Source of the DNA: Planctomycetota bacterium
Lineage (GTDB): Bacteria > Planctomycetota > Phycisphaerae > Phycisphaerales > SM1A02
Direction of reading: 5' to 3'
Assembly: GCA_022562915.1 (NCBI GenBank)
Contig: JADFOJ010000010.1
Span: 1 to 54,485, forward strand
Length of the DNA stretch: 54,485 nt
Both the position numbers and the translations under genes were made by a program. Shown in pieces: positions 41,861 to 50,598 of the stretch. Under the pieces are notes generated by a model that was not told the origin of the DNA, made no database searches, and saw only the letters and a program-made list of their open reading frames with translations. How positions within the stretch are numbered: the first letter of the stretch is position 1; the number at the start of each line of letters is the position of its first letter.

Positions 41861-42604
41861 CTAATGATGCAGATCCTTGACCAGCCCCTGGTACCTCCTG
41901 TCCGAGGGCATCAGCAGCAGCGCAATCGACTCGAAGAGTCGCCGGCTGAGCCGCTCGAAGACATCGAAGTGCGTCCTGGTCTGCGCCCGAAGGTCGTCGA
42001 GCGTCACGCCCGCCTGGACGAGGTCTTCGGGGTGCTCGGCCGCCCAGGTCTCCACCGTGTCGGCGTACACCTCGGGGTGGTACTGGAAACCGTAGGTGCG
42101 CAGGCCGCGGGCCCACGCCTGGATCGGGCACCCGGCCGATTTCGCCAGCACGCGCGCCCCTTCCGGCGCCACCGACACGTGGTCGCTGTGCCAATGAAAC
42201 TGCATCGAGGTCCACGCGATCCCCGCGTGCAGCGGGTCCTCGGCGCCGACCGGCGTGAGGGTCACCTCGTGCCAGCCGAGCTCGATGCCGCCTTCCATCG
42301 GAGCGACCTGCCCGCCGAGAGCCCTCGCCAGCACCTGCGATCCCAGGCACAGCCCGATCACCGGCAGGCTCGCCTCGTCGGCGCGGGCCAGCAGTTCCAG
42401 CTCCGCCTCGATCCAGGGGCTCTCGGCGTTGGCGGACATCGGCCCACCGGTCGAGATGATGCCGTCCGTATCGTCGAGGTTCCGCGGGACGGGCTCGCCC
42501 GCGTTCAGCTCGATCACCCGGAGCCGGTGGCCGTAGTCGCGCAGTGTTGCGCCGAGGCGCATCGCGCCGGCCGTCGGGCCGTGCTGGAGGATCACGAGTG
42601 CCAT
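41861..42604 (-). CDS. class I glutamine amidotransferase-like protein
   Basis: This 247-residue protein has a class I GATase fold with the full triad: C86 in GLCLGSQ, H176 and E178 in YHPE. It stands alone, like the GMP-synthase-like GATase group (gamma-glutamyl peptidase, YfeJ-like), with no synthetase domain. It probably hydrolyses glutamine or a gamma-glutamyl compound. A TACGCT box lies 8 bases before the start. The nested repeat follows the stop. Confidence 0.85.
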   Translation of the reverse strand: MALVILQHGPTAGAMRLGATLRDYGHRLRVIELNAGEPVPRNLDDTDGIISTGGPMSANAESPWIEAELELLARADEASLPVIGLCLGSQVLARALGGQVAPMEGGIELGWHEVTLTPVGAEDPLHAGIAWTSMQFHWHSDHVSVAPEGARVLAKSAGCPIQAWARGLRTYGFQYHPEVYADTVETWAAEHPEDLVQAGVTLDDLRAQTRTHFDVFERLSRRLFESIALLLMPSDRRYQGLVKDLHH

Positions 42605-42612
42605 GGATCGAA

Positions 42613-42618
42613 AGCGTA
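42613..42618 (-). promoter_or_regulatory. TACGCT -10-like box before the GATase gene
   Basis: TACGCT on the minus strand ends 8 bases before the ATG at 42604, with no Shine-Dalgarno site. Confidence 0.35.
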
Positions 42619-42628
42619 CCGCAAAAGG

Positions 42629-43261
42629 CTACGCCCGGTCATGCAGGATAAGGATCGTCGCGTCGTGACCGTCGAGGTACGCCTGGGTGAAGGTGACCCG
42701 GCTGGAGAGCCCCAGCGCGAAGTCGAGCCACCGGACGGGATCGCGGCGCCGGGCGGGTGCCGGGTCACTGCCGGCGAACCTGGCGTGCGGCCGGCTGGAC
42801 AGGAAGTTGAAGACGATTCCTCCGCTCGCCGCGGCGAACGCATCGGCAACGAGCTTCTGCGCGGTGGGATCGTCCATCGTGTTAAGCGTGCCGGAGATGC
42901 ACGTGTAGTCCGGTTCGCCGGTGCCGAGCAGGCCGGGGTTCTCGATCGCGTCGCCGGCGATGAACCGGCACCCCGGCAGATCGCGCTTCACCGCAGCCTC
43001 GATCATCTCCGGAATCGCGTCGATGCCGATGAATCCGGCGATCGGCACCGAACGCTCGATGAGCCGGGCCGCCAGATCCCCCTGCCCGCAACCGACGTCC
43101 AGCACCCTGGCATCGTCGAACGTCGCCAGGTCGATCATCACGTCGAACCGCAGCGTCTGGGCGGCGCGGCTGTTCCACAGCGTCGCTTCGAAGCTCGCTC
43201 CGAACCGTTTCACGGCCTCGCTGTACGGTTGCAAATAGGCCTTCTCGGCGGGATCGTCCAT
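42629..43261 (-). CDS. class I SAM-dependent methyltransferase
   Basis: This 210-residue Rossmann-fold methyltransferase has motif I VLDVGCGQGDLAARL, an acidic end of beta-2 (FIGIDAIPEMIEAA) and motif II-III CRFIAGDAIEN, followed by YTCISGTLNTM. The substrate is unknown. It lies 24 bases upstream of the GATase gene on the same strand. A TAGACT box lies 10 bases before the start. Confidence 0.85.
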   Translation of the reverse strand: MDDPAEKAYLQPYSEAVKRFGASFEATLWNSRAAQTLRFDVMIDLATFDDARVLDVGCGQGDLAARLIERSVPIAGFIGIDAIPEMIEAAVKRDLPGCRFIAGDAIENPGLLGTGEPDYTCISGTLNTMDDPTAQKLVADAFAAASGGIVFNFLSSRPHARFAGSDPAPARRRDPVRWLDFALGLSSRVTFTQAYLDGHDATILILHDRA

Positions 43262-43362
43262 ATCCGACGGTAGTCTACGGGAGTTGGTGTCAACCCCGGG
43301 CGGCTACGATTCGATGTACTGCCCGGGTACGACATTGATTCCTCCCCCAAGGACACCTGCTC

Positions 43363-44409
43363 ATGGACGCACACCAACCCGCCCCGCCCCCCGCCCCGCC
43401 CCCCGCCACGCCCGCAACCACCCACCTCGGCCGGGCCGCCGGCGGCCTGGCCCGTGCCATCGGCTTCGCGGCCGGAATGCTGGTGCTGGGCATCGTCTTC
43501 ACCATCGGTCTCGGCGTCGGCGCCGCGACGATGTTCGCCGGGAGCCTCGTCGATTCCGCCGTGATCGGCGAGCTGTATCGTGACGGCGACGGCGACACGA
43601 TCGCCATCATCCCGATCGAGGGCGTCATCGACGAATACCAGGCCTGGAGCGTTCGCCTGTTCGTGGACAACGTGCTTTCGGACAGCGCGATCAAGGCGGT
43701 CGTGCTCCGCGTCGATTCACCGGGCGGCGGCGTCTCCGCGTCGGACCGGATCTGGTACCAGGTCCGCCGATTGCGCAACGAGCGGCTGCCGGTCGTCTCC
43801 AGCTACGGCGGCGTCGCGGCCTCCGGGGGCTACTACGTCTCCTGCGCCACAGACCACATCCTCGCCGAGCCCACCTGCATCACGGGCTCTATCGGCGTGA
43901 TCGCCCAGACGTTCATCTTCAAGGACCTCCTGGACAAGGTGGGCATCGAGCCGGTCACGCTGATTTCGAGTGCCTCGCCGGCGAAGGACCTGGGCAACCC
44001 GTTTCGCGCGTGGACGGACGAGGATCGCGACAAGTACCGCGACATGCTCGACGCCGCCTACGACATCTTCAACCAGCGCGTCCGGGAGGGGCGGAGCCGG
44101 GCAATCAGCGATCCCGAACGCATTGACGAGCTGGCCGACGGCTCGGTGTACACGGCCGCCCAGGCGCTGAGTTCAGGTCTGATCGACGGCATCGGCTATC
44201 TCGACGACGCGATCGCCCATGCCGAGAAGCTGGCCGGTCTCGCGCCGGGGGCCGCGTCGGTCATCGTGCTTCGACAGCAGACCTCGCTGTTCGAAAGCCT
44301 CTTGATGAGCGCGCGGACCGACGTCCGATCGCAACTGCGAAGCGCCGACGGCATCCGCTCGCTCGTCAACGAGCTCGCCGCGCCGCGGCTCATGTACCTG
44401 ATGCGATGA
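43363..44409 (+). CDS. sppA: signal peptide peptidase SppA
   Basis: SppA degrades cleaved signal peptides in the membrane. The 348-residue protein is of the short type: a proline-rich N-terminus, one membrane helix (about 33-58), then a single S49 protease domain with nucleophile S154 (GGVAASGGYYVSC) and general base K208 (SASPAKDLG), as in the B. subtilis enzyme. AAGGACA lies upstream of the start. Its stop overlaps the start of the next gene by four bases (ATGA). Confidence 0.93.
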   Translation: MDAHQPAPPPAPPPATPATTHLGRAAGGLARAIGFAAGMLVLGIVFTIGLGVGAATMFAGSLVDSAVIGELYRDGDGDTIAIIPIEGVIDEYQAWSVRLFVDNVLSDSAIKAVVLRVDSPGGGVSASDRIWYQVRRLRNERLPVVSSYGGVAASGGYYVSCATDHILAEPTCITGSIGVIAQTFIFKDLLDKVGIEPVTLISSASPAKDLGNPFRAWTDEDRDKYRDMLDAAYDIFNQRVREGRSRAISDPERIDELADGSVYTAAQALSSGLIDGIGYLDDAIAHAEKLAGLAPGAASVIVLRQQTSLFESLLMSARTDVRSQLRSADGIRSLVNELAAPRLMYLMR

Positions 44410-46706
44410 GAAGGTTCGCCCTGCTTTGGGTGGCGGGGCTGGCGGTGCCGGGCACGTGCCTCGGCGGCCAGGATGTCGAGGCGGACACCCTGACCGACTC
44501 GACCGTCCAGGCAGCGGTACGTGCGATCGTGGACGAACTGTACCGGCGACGGGATCCCCGGCACGACTGGGACCCGGTGCCGTGGAACCCGGACCGCGAC
44601 GGGCAGTCCAGCCAGGTCGGAGGCTACACGCCGCTGGTCGTCCTCGCCCTGCTGCACGCCGGCGAGTCGTACCAGGAACCCAGGCTTCGGGAGGCGATCG
44701 ATCGTCTCGAACACGCGACGCTCTCAGGCACCTACGCCGTGGCCGTTCGCACGCACGTCTGGGCACTGCTGCCGGACAAGTTCGCCGGGCGGCTCGCCCA
44801 GGACACGCGCTGGATTGTCGAGAGGTTCCAAGGCGGGCCCGGCGGCTGGAGCTACGAGCAGCCATCGAGGTCCGGCTGGTACGACAACTCGCTGGCGCAA
44901 TACGGAGCACTTGCCCTGTGGGAGGCCGCCAAGCGCGGCGTCCCCGTCGCGGACCGGTACTGGCAGCGGCTGGAGCAGCGGTTCATCGAGAACCAGTTCC
45001 CCGACGGCGGATGGAACTACCGCGCCAACCAGCCCGTGTCGGGATCGATGACCGCCGCCGGGCTGACGACGCTGTTCATCACGCAGGACCTGCTGCATGC
45101 CCGCGACGCCGTGGATCTCGACGACCGCCCGCAGTACCCGTACGAGCAGGCCATCGACCGGGGCCTCCGGTGGATGGACGAGCACTTCAGCGTCGCCGGC
45201 AATCCCGGCAAGAACACGTACTTCTTCTATTACCTCTACGGCGTCGAGCGCGTGGGGCTCGCGAGCGGCTACGCATCGTTCGGTGGTCGGGACTGGTTCC
45301 GCGCCGGGGCCGCGGCGATCATCAACCGGCTGTGCACCGTGGACGCGGGGTCGGGCGCGGTGTCCATGCGGCGGGCGTCGTCGCGCAGCGGCGCCGTCCA
45401 GGTGAGACGGCTGGCCTTCGCGTTGCTGTTCCTGAGCCGCGGGCGCGTCCCGCTGGCACTCAACAAGCTGATGGTCCCCGGCATCGCCTGGAATAACCGG
45501 CCGCGCGACGTGGCGAACCTGACGCACTGGATCAGCCGCGAGACGGAGACCCAGCTGAACTGGCAGATCGTCAGCCTCGACGACGAACCGGAGTCCTGGC
45601 TGGACGCGTCGGTGCTGTACCTCGCCTCGGACGAACGGCTTCCGTGGTCGGCTCCCGGCGCGGACGGTGCTCGTCTGGGCGAACCACTGCGGAAACTCCG
45701 GCGTTATCTCGACCTGGGTGGACTCCTGCTGGCCGTCGGCGAGGGGCCTCGGCCGGCCTTCGCGCGCAGTCTCGAGCAGGCCGGCAGCGCGATGTACCCC
45801 CAGTTGACGTGGCGGCGGCTGCCGCGCGATCACCCGGCGTACTCGCTGCTGTATACCGCACGGGGCAAGCGACCGCGGCTGCGCGGGCTGTCCAACGGGG
45901 TACGCGACCTCATTATCCTGGCGTCGGGCATGGACCTTCCGGCGATCTTCCAGGCCCGCAACACCAAGGCCGCCGCCGCGTGGACGACCGCGGCCCACGT
46001 CTATCTCTACGCGTCCGAGATGAACCACCCGCGACAACGCCTGGACCGCCACGTACCACTCGAATCGCACCGATCCGATGCAGGCCACGGACGCACCCGC
46101 ACGATTCTGCGCGCGACCCACGACGGGAACTGGAACCCCGAGCCGCTCGCCCTGGAGGTCTTCGCCGGGACCATTCATCTGGACATCTCCGTCAGCGACC
46201 ATCCACTTGCGGAGATCGCGGCCGTGGACCCGCCGCCAGAACTCGTGCTGGTCTGCGGCATCGAGCACCGCGAGTTTACGGCGGCCCAACAGCGCGCGGT
46301 CAAGGAGTACGTCGACGCGGGCGGCGTGATTCTCTTCGAGACACCGGGCGGCCGGGGCGACTTCACCCGCGGCGCCGAGGCGATGGCCACGGCCCTGTTC
46401 GGGATCCCGGTCCGACGACTCGTGGACACGCGGATCATCACCGGAGACGGGCTCCCCGGCTCGTCGAACCTGTCGCGGATCGATTACCGGCCCTACGCCC
46501 AGCAGGTCTTTGCCGTCCGCGAGACAACCCCCCGCCTGCGGGGTCTCGTCATCGACGGGCAACCGCGCGTGCTCTTCTCGCGCGAGGACATCAGCAATGC
46601 GCTGCTGGACCAGCCCTGCTGGTTCGTGGCGGGGTACAGCCCGTCCGCTGCGCGGGCGCTGCTGACGAACATTCTGCATCACGCGTCGAAACTGCGGGAG
46701 CCCTGA
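44406..46706 (+). CDS. exported alpha/alpha-toroid plus DUF4159 protein
   Basis: This is a 766-residue protein with a signal peptide (residues 1-20). Residues of about 60-330 form a squalene-cyclase/prenyltransferase-like toroid with repeated helices (GGYTPLVVLALLHAG, NSLAQYGALALWEAA, PDGGWNYRANQPVSGSMTAAG). From about 360 come DUF4159-type segments (NLTHWISRETETQLNWQIVSL, LRKLRRYLDLGGLLLAVGEG, AVKEYVDAGGVILFETPGG), a GATase-like fold without an obvious catalytic triad. Proteins of this type are common and uncharacterised in Planctomycetes. It overlaps sppA by four bases, so translation is probably coupled. Confidence 0.8.
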   Translation: MRRFALLWVAGLAVPGTCLGGQDVEADTLTDSTVQAAVRAIVDELYRRRDPRHDWDPVPWNPDRDGQSSQVGGYTPLVVLALLHAGESYQEPRLREAIDRLEHATLSGTYAVAVRTHVWALLPDKFAGRLAQDTRWIVERFQGGPGGWSYEQPSRSGWYDNSLAQYGALALWEAAKRGVPVADRYWQRLEQRFIENQFPDGGWNYRANQPVSGSMTAAGLTTLFITQDLLHARDAVDLDDRPQYPYEQAIDRGLRWMDEHFSVAGNPGKNTYFFYYLYGVERVGLASGYASFGGRDWFRAGAAAIINRLCTVDAGSGAVSMRRASSRSGAVQVRRLAFALLFLSRGRVPLALNKLMVPGIAWNNRPRDVANLTHWISRETETQLNWQIVSLDDEPESWLDASVLYLASDERLPWSAPGADGARLGEPLRKLRRYLDLGGLLLAVGEGPRPAFARSLEQAGSAMYPQLTWRRLPRDHPAYSLLYTARGKRPRLRGLSNGVRDLIILASGMDLPAIFQARNTKAAAAWTTAAHVYLYASEMNHPRQRLDRHVPLESHRSDAGHGRTRTILRATHDGNWNPEPLALEVFAGTIHLDISVSDHPLAEIAAVDPPPELVLVCGIEHREFTAAQQRAVKEYVDAGGVILFETPGGRGDFTRGAEAMATALFGIPVRRLVDTRIITGDGLPGSSNLSRIDYRPYAQQVFAVRETTPRLRGLVIDGQPRVLFSREDISNALLDQPCWFVAGYSPSAARALLTNILHHASKLREP

Positions 46707-46717
46707 ACGGGGGCGCG

Positions 46718-46776
46718 GCGGGTGGCACGGTCGAGCGAGTCCGCCGCAGGCGGACGAGGTCGACCGTGCCACCCGC
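46718..46776. repeat. GGTGGCACGGTCGA palindrome family, copy D
   Basis: GCGGGTGGCACGGTCGA at the left and TCGACCGTGCCACCCGC at the right flank a shorter centre containing GTCCGCCGCAGGCGGAC. It fills the gap between the DUF4159 gene and the thioesterase gene, both on the plus strand. Confidence 0.85.
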
Positions 46777-46778
46777 CC

Positions 46779-46784
46779 TATCAT
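46779..46784 (+). promoter_or_regulatory. TATCAT -10-like box before the thioesterase gene
   Basis: TATCAT begins 2 bases after the end of palindrome copy D and ends 6 bases before the ATG at 46791. The palindrome therefore sits exactly where the -35 region would be. Confidence 0.4.
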
Positions 46785-46790
46785 GGCCGT

Positions 46791-47207
46791 ATGCCGACGC
46801 ACCCAGCCCTGCACATGGCTCTTCGGGTCGTGATGATGCCGCGCGACACCAACCAGTACGGCACGATCTTCGGCGGCGTGATTCTCTCCTACATCGACCA
46901 GGCGGGATTCATCGAGGCGCGGCGGCACGGCCAGCACCGGTGGCTGACGGTCTCCATCGAGACGGTCCAGTTCCGGGCGCCGGTCTTCATGGGTGATGTC
47001 GTGAGCCTGCTCACCTGCACCGAATCCACCGGGACCAGCTCGGTGAAGGTCCGTGTCCGGGTGGACGCCGAGCGGTATGACTCCGGCGAGACCGTCACCG
47101 TGACCGAGGCCCGGCTCACCATGGTCTCCGTCGACGCCGGGGGCCGGCCGATCCCGTTCAACTCCCCGCCGTCCGTCGAGCCGGTCGGCCTCGGGGCCTC
47201 GACATGA
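46791..47207 (+). CDS. hotdog-fold acyl-CoA thioesterase
   Basis: This 138-residue single-hotdog protein of the YciA/BACH type has RDTNQYGTIFGGVILSYIDQAG (the Asn and the helix-start Gly-Gly) and VQFRAPVFMGDVV. It hydrolyses acyl-CoA; chain-length preference cannot be read. It overlaps purN by four bases (ATGA). Confidence 0.88.
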   Translation: MPTHPALHMALRVVMMPRDTNQYGTIFGGVILSYIDQAGFIEARRHGQHRWLTVSIETVQFRAPVFMGDVVSLLTCTESTGTSSVKVRVRVDAERYDSGETVTVTEARLTMVSVDAGGRPIPFNSPPSVEPVGLGAST

Positions 47208-47842
47208 GCGGCTCGCTGCGACTGGGCATCCTGGTCTCCGGCGGCGGCCGGACGATGCTGAACATCGCCGACTGCATCGAGCGCGGCACGCTCGCGGCCA
47301 CCGTGAGGGTGGTGATCTCCTCCCGTGCCGAGGCGCCCGCGGTGCACCGCGCCCGCGAACGCGGGCTCGATGTCCGCGTTGCGGCGCGGAGCGACTTCGC
47401 CGGCGAGGACGAGATGCACGACGTGATCACCTCCTGGCTGCTGGAGGGGCTCGTGGATCTCGTGTGCCTCGCCGGATACCTGCGGTGGTTCCGTGTCGAT
47501 CCGTCATTCAAGAACCGGGTCATGAACCTCCATCCGGCACTGCTGCCGGATTTCGGCGGGCACGGCATGTACGGCGCGACCGTGCACAGGGCGGTCCTGG
47601 ATTCCGGCGCGACCGTCTCCGGATGCACCGTCCACTTCGTCGACGACCGGTACGACCACGGACCGATCATCCTCCAGCGGACCTGCCCCGTGCTGCCCGG
47701 CGACGACGCGAACCACCTCGCCGGGCGCGTCTTCGAACAGGAGTTGATCGCGTACCCGCACGCCATCGGCCTCTTTGCCACCGATCGCCTAAGCATCCGG
47801 GACGGCTCGGTGAACATCCTCGCCGAAACCTCGTACCCCTGA
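47204..47842 (+). CDS. purN: phosphoribosylglycinamide formyltransferase
   Basis: PurN transfers the formyl group of 10-formyl-THF to GAR in purine synthesis. The 212-residue protein has VSGGGRTMLN (phosphate loop), the catalytic N108 and H110 (NLHPALLP) and the Asp near 148 (VHFVDDRYDHGPIILQ). It has GGHGMYGATVHRA, with GMYG in the position of the usual GLHTH. It starts inside the end of the thioesterase gene. Confidence 0.92.
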   Translation: MSGSLRLGILVSGGGRTMLNIADCIERGTLAATVRVVISSRAEAPAVHRARERGLDVRVAARSDFAGEDEMHDVITSWLLEGLVDLVCLAGYLRWFRVDPSFKNRVMNLHPALLPDFGGHGMYGATVHRAVLDSGATVSGCTVHFVDDRYDHGPIILQRTCPVLPGDDANHLAGRVFEQELIAYPHAIGLFATDRLSIRDGSVNILAETSYP

Positions 47843-47864
47843 TACACGCTGGACGGGGGCAGGC

Positions 47865-49022
47865 ATGATGGACAATCTGGGCGGGTTCGGGCGGACCGTG
47901 ACGGCCGTCACGCTCACGCTGGCGGGGGTCGCGGCGCTGTCCGGCGCGGCGCCCGGTGGCACTCTGCCGGCGCAGATCGACGAGCACCTGCGCCGGCAGG
48001 ACAACCAGGCTGCCGCCGAACTGCTCGAACGGCACCTCCAGGAGCGACCGTCCGACGCGGTGATGCTCTACAACGCGGCGTGCGTGCGGTGCCGGCTGGG
48101 CGAACTCGACCGCGGGGCGGCGTACTTCATCCGGGCCGTCAAGGCGGGGTTTGCCGACATCAGTCACGCCCGGCGCGATCCCGACCTGCGGGCACTCCGC
48201 GGCCACCCCGTCTTCCGGGCCGTCATCGATGCCAGTGACGCGGCCGATGAGACGCTGGCCCGCCGCCGGATGGAGGGCTGGCGCCGGCAGCTCGGTGACG
48301 CGTCCTACCGCTACGAGATGGACACCTCAGGGCGCATTGTTCTGGTTTCCTCGCTTGACGCGGCCGCCCACGAGGCGACGAAGCGACTGATCCAGACGCA
48401 CACGGACCACCTCCAGCAGACGCTGTTCGCCGGGACGCACCGGAGCACAGGCCCCGGCGGATACATCGTCATCGTGATCCCCTCACGCGCGGATGCCGCT
48501 CGCCTGCTGACACGTCCGTACGTCACCGGCCTGTACAACCACCGCCGCCGCGAGCTGGTCACCTTCGGCCATACGCGCGCGCTGCGGCACGAACTCGCGC
48601 ACGCACTGCATCACCGCCACATGGACGTCCTGGGCCAGGAGCACCCGCTGTGGATCCAGGAGGGTCTGGCGTCGTTGTACGAAGAGTACCTGCTCGACGA
48701 CGACGGCACGATCCGTTTCCCGGCCAACGACCGGCACGAGCAGGCGAAGCTCCTGGCACGCGACGACCGGCTGATGTCGTGGCCCCGGCTGGCGGCCGTC
48801 GAGCCGACCTCGATGCGCGAAGAGGCCTTCGTCGCGTACCCGCAACTTCGATCGATCTTCAGGTTCATCGCTGAACAGGGACGGCTGGAGTCGTGGTATC
48901 GCCTCTTCGTCGAGGGCTTCGAGGTTGACCCGACGGGACTCACCGCCCTGGAGACGGTCTTCGACCGGCCTCTGGCCGAGGTGGAGATGGCCTGGCGGCG
49001 CTGGCTCGATGGTCAGGGATAG
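47865..49022 (+). CDS. DUF1570-like exported metalloprotease, paralogue 1
   Basis: This 385-residue protein has an N-terminal signal or anchor (TVTAVTLTLAGVAALSG). A TPR-like region follows (DNQAAAELLERHLQERPSDAVMLYNAACVRCRLGELDR). The peptidase-like domain has HExxH at 242-246 (RHELAHALHH) and a downstream Glu at 266 (WIQEGLASLYEEY), a gluzincin layout. It is a tandem paralogue of the next gene (shared VMLYNAAC, LRHEL, HPLWIQEGL and RPL-E-AWRRW). GGGGGCAGG lies before the start. Confidence 0.75.
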   Translation: MMDNLGGFGRTVTAVTLTLAGVAALSGAAPGGTLPAQIDEHLRRQDNQAAAELLERHLQERPSDAVMLYNAACVRCRLGELDRGAAYFIRAVKAGFADISHARRDPDLRALRGHPVFRAVIDASDAADETLARRRMEGWRRQLGDASYRYEMDTSGRIVLVSSLDAAAHEATKRLIQTHTDHLQQTLFAGTHRSTGPGGYIVIVIPSRADAARLLTRPYVTGLYNHRRRELVTFGHTRALRHELAHALHHRHMDVLGQEHPLWIQEGLASLYEEYLLDDDGTIRFPANDRHEQAKLLARDDRLMSWPRLAAVEPTSMREEAFVAYPQLRSIFRFIAEQGRLESWYRLFVEGFEVDPTGLTALETVFDRPLAEVEMAWRRWLDGQG

Positions 49023-49035
49023 ACTACTTGCGACC

Positions 49036-50463
49036 ATGCACGGGACACTCCGAACTGCGATGACCTTGCTCGTGGCGGCCCTGCTCACGGCCACCGTCGA
49101 GGCGTCGGCGCCCGGCGCGCTGGAGCAGAAGATCTACCAGAGCGTGCTGGCCGGCGATTACGCCCAGGCGGCCGAGCAGGTGGAGAGATTCCTGCGCTAC
49201 TCCCCGAACGACGCGGTCATGCTCTACAACGCCGCCTGCATCTATTGCCGGCTCGGCCGAACTGAGCAGTGCGCGTCGTCGCTTCGCCGCGCCATTGACG
49301 CGGGCCTGACCGATCTCGGCCAGATCGAGCGGGACCCCGACCTGGCGCCGATCCGCGATCACCCCACCTACAAGGCGGCGATCAGGCGTCTCACGAAAAG
49401 GGCATCCAACAAGGCCCGCGACGCGATGAGAGACTGGCGATCGCTGTACGGAGACGACCAGTACCGTTACAGCCGCGACGAGGATCGCCGCATCGCGTAC
49501 GCCACGGCGCTGGACCCGACCTCCCACGACGAGATGCGCCTGATGATCGAGCGCCAGGTTGACTACCTCCAGGGGTCGATCTTCGACGCATCCCCATCGA
49601 GTTTCCTGCTCATCGCCGTTCCCACGCCGGGTGACGCCCGCCGGTTGTTCAACAACGAGCACGCCGGCGGGATCTACGAGCACGAGAAACGGCGGTTGAT
49701 CTCGCGGGATACAGGCTCGTCGCTGAGGCACGAACTCGTCCACGCCTACCACTACGCCCACATGGACCGGATCGGACAGCGGCACCCGCTGTGGATCCAG
49801 GAGGGTCTTGCGGCACTCCACGAGTCGTACGTTCTCGACGACGACGGCGCGATCACCTATCTGCCCAACGAACGGCACAACCGGGTGCGCGGGCTCGTCA
49901 AGTCGGGGGGCGCGCGACGGTGGACCAGGCTCTTCGGATTGGCGGACGACGACTTCATGGACTACGCGCAGGATCACTACCCCCAGGTCCGGTCCATTTT
50001 CGAGTTCATCGCCGACCAGGGCAAGCTGCAGTGCTGGTACCAGGCGCTCATCGAGCACTACCAGGACGACCGCACCGGCGAGCTCGCGTTCACCGCCTGT
50101 TTCGATCGCCCGCTCGACGAGATCGAGCGCGCGTGGCGACGCTGGGTGCTCGATCGACCCCCCGTCGACATCTTCATCCGGCAGGGCGATGCGGCCCTCG
50201 GTATCGAGAGCCGCCCGCGCGCGAGCAACGACGGCGTGCTCATCACGCGCGTGCTGCCCGGCTCGTCGGTGGCGAACACCCGGCTTGAGGTCGGCGACGT
50301 CATCGTCGCCGTGGACGATCAATCCACCCGCTCGCTGACAGAACTTCAGACAATCATCGCCTCCAAGAAGATCGGAGATTCGGTGTCGATCCGGGCCCGT
50401 CGCCGGCACGAATATTTCACCATTGTTGTATCACTGCAGCCGTATCGGCCGACGGGGTGGTAG
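49036..50463 (+). CDS. DUF1570-like exported metalloprotease with PDZ domain, paralogue 2
   Basis: This 475-residue protein has a signal peptide (MTLLVAALLTATVEASA), the same TPR-like region (NDAVMLYNAACIYCRLGR) and HExxH at 232-236 (RHELVHAYHY) with Glu 256 (WIQEGLAALHESY). Unlike paralogue 1 it continues with a PDZ domain (about 385-470: ALGIESRPRASNDGVLITRVLPGSS, LEVGDVIVAVDD). An in-frame ATG at 49009 is an alternative start. The pair arose by tandem duplication with gain or loss of the PDZ domain. Confidence 0.78.
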   Translation: MHGTLRTAMTLLVAALLTATVEASAPGALEQKIYQSVLAGDYAQAAEQVERFLRYSPNDAVMLYNAACIYCRLGRTEQCASSLRRAIDAGLTDLGQIERDPDLAPIRDHPTYKAAIRRLTKRASNKARDAMRDWRSLYGDDQYRYSRDEDRRIAYATALDPTSHDEMRLMIERQVDYLQGSIFDASPSSFLLIAVPTPGDARRLFNNEHAGGIYEHEKRRLISRDTGSSLRHELVHAYHYAHMDRIGQRHPLWIQEGLAALHESYVLDDDGAITYLPNERHNRVRGLVKSGGARRWTRLFGLADDDFMDYAQDHYPQVRSIFEFIADQGKLQCWYQALIEHYQDDRTGELAFTACFDRPLDEIERAWRRWVLDRPPVDIFIRQGDAALGIESRPRASNDGVLITRVLPGSSVANTRLEVGDVIVAVDDQSTRSLTELQTIIASKKIGDSVSIRARRRHEYFTIVVSLQPYRPTGW

Positions 50464-50598
50464 AAGCTGGTTCAGAGACCGGTCCCGGCGGTCGATGGGA
50501 TTGAAGCCGTGAGCCGATGGAGCTAGACTGCAAGTGGCTCAGACCGCGCGAGCCCGGTCCGGCTCGGGACAGGGCCGCGCCGGGACGATACGCAACCG

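Noticed and set aside
44724..46937. Open minus-strand frame opposite the DUF4159 gene
   Set aside because: It runs through palindrome copy D and has no coherent protein pattern.
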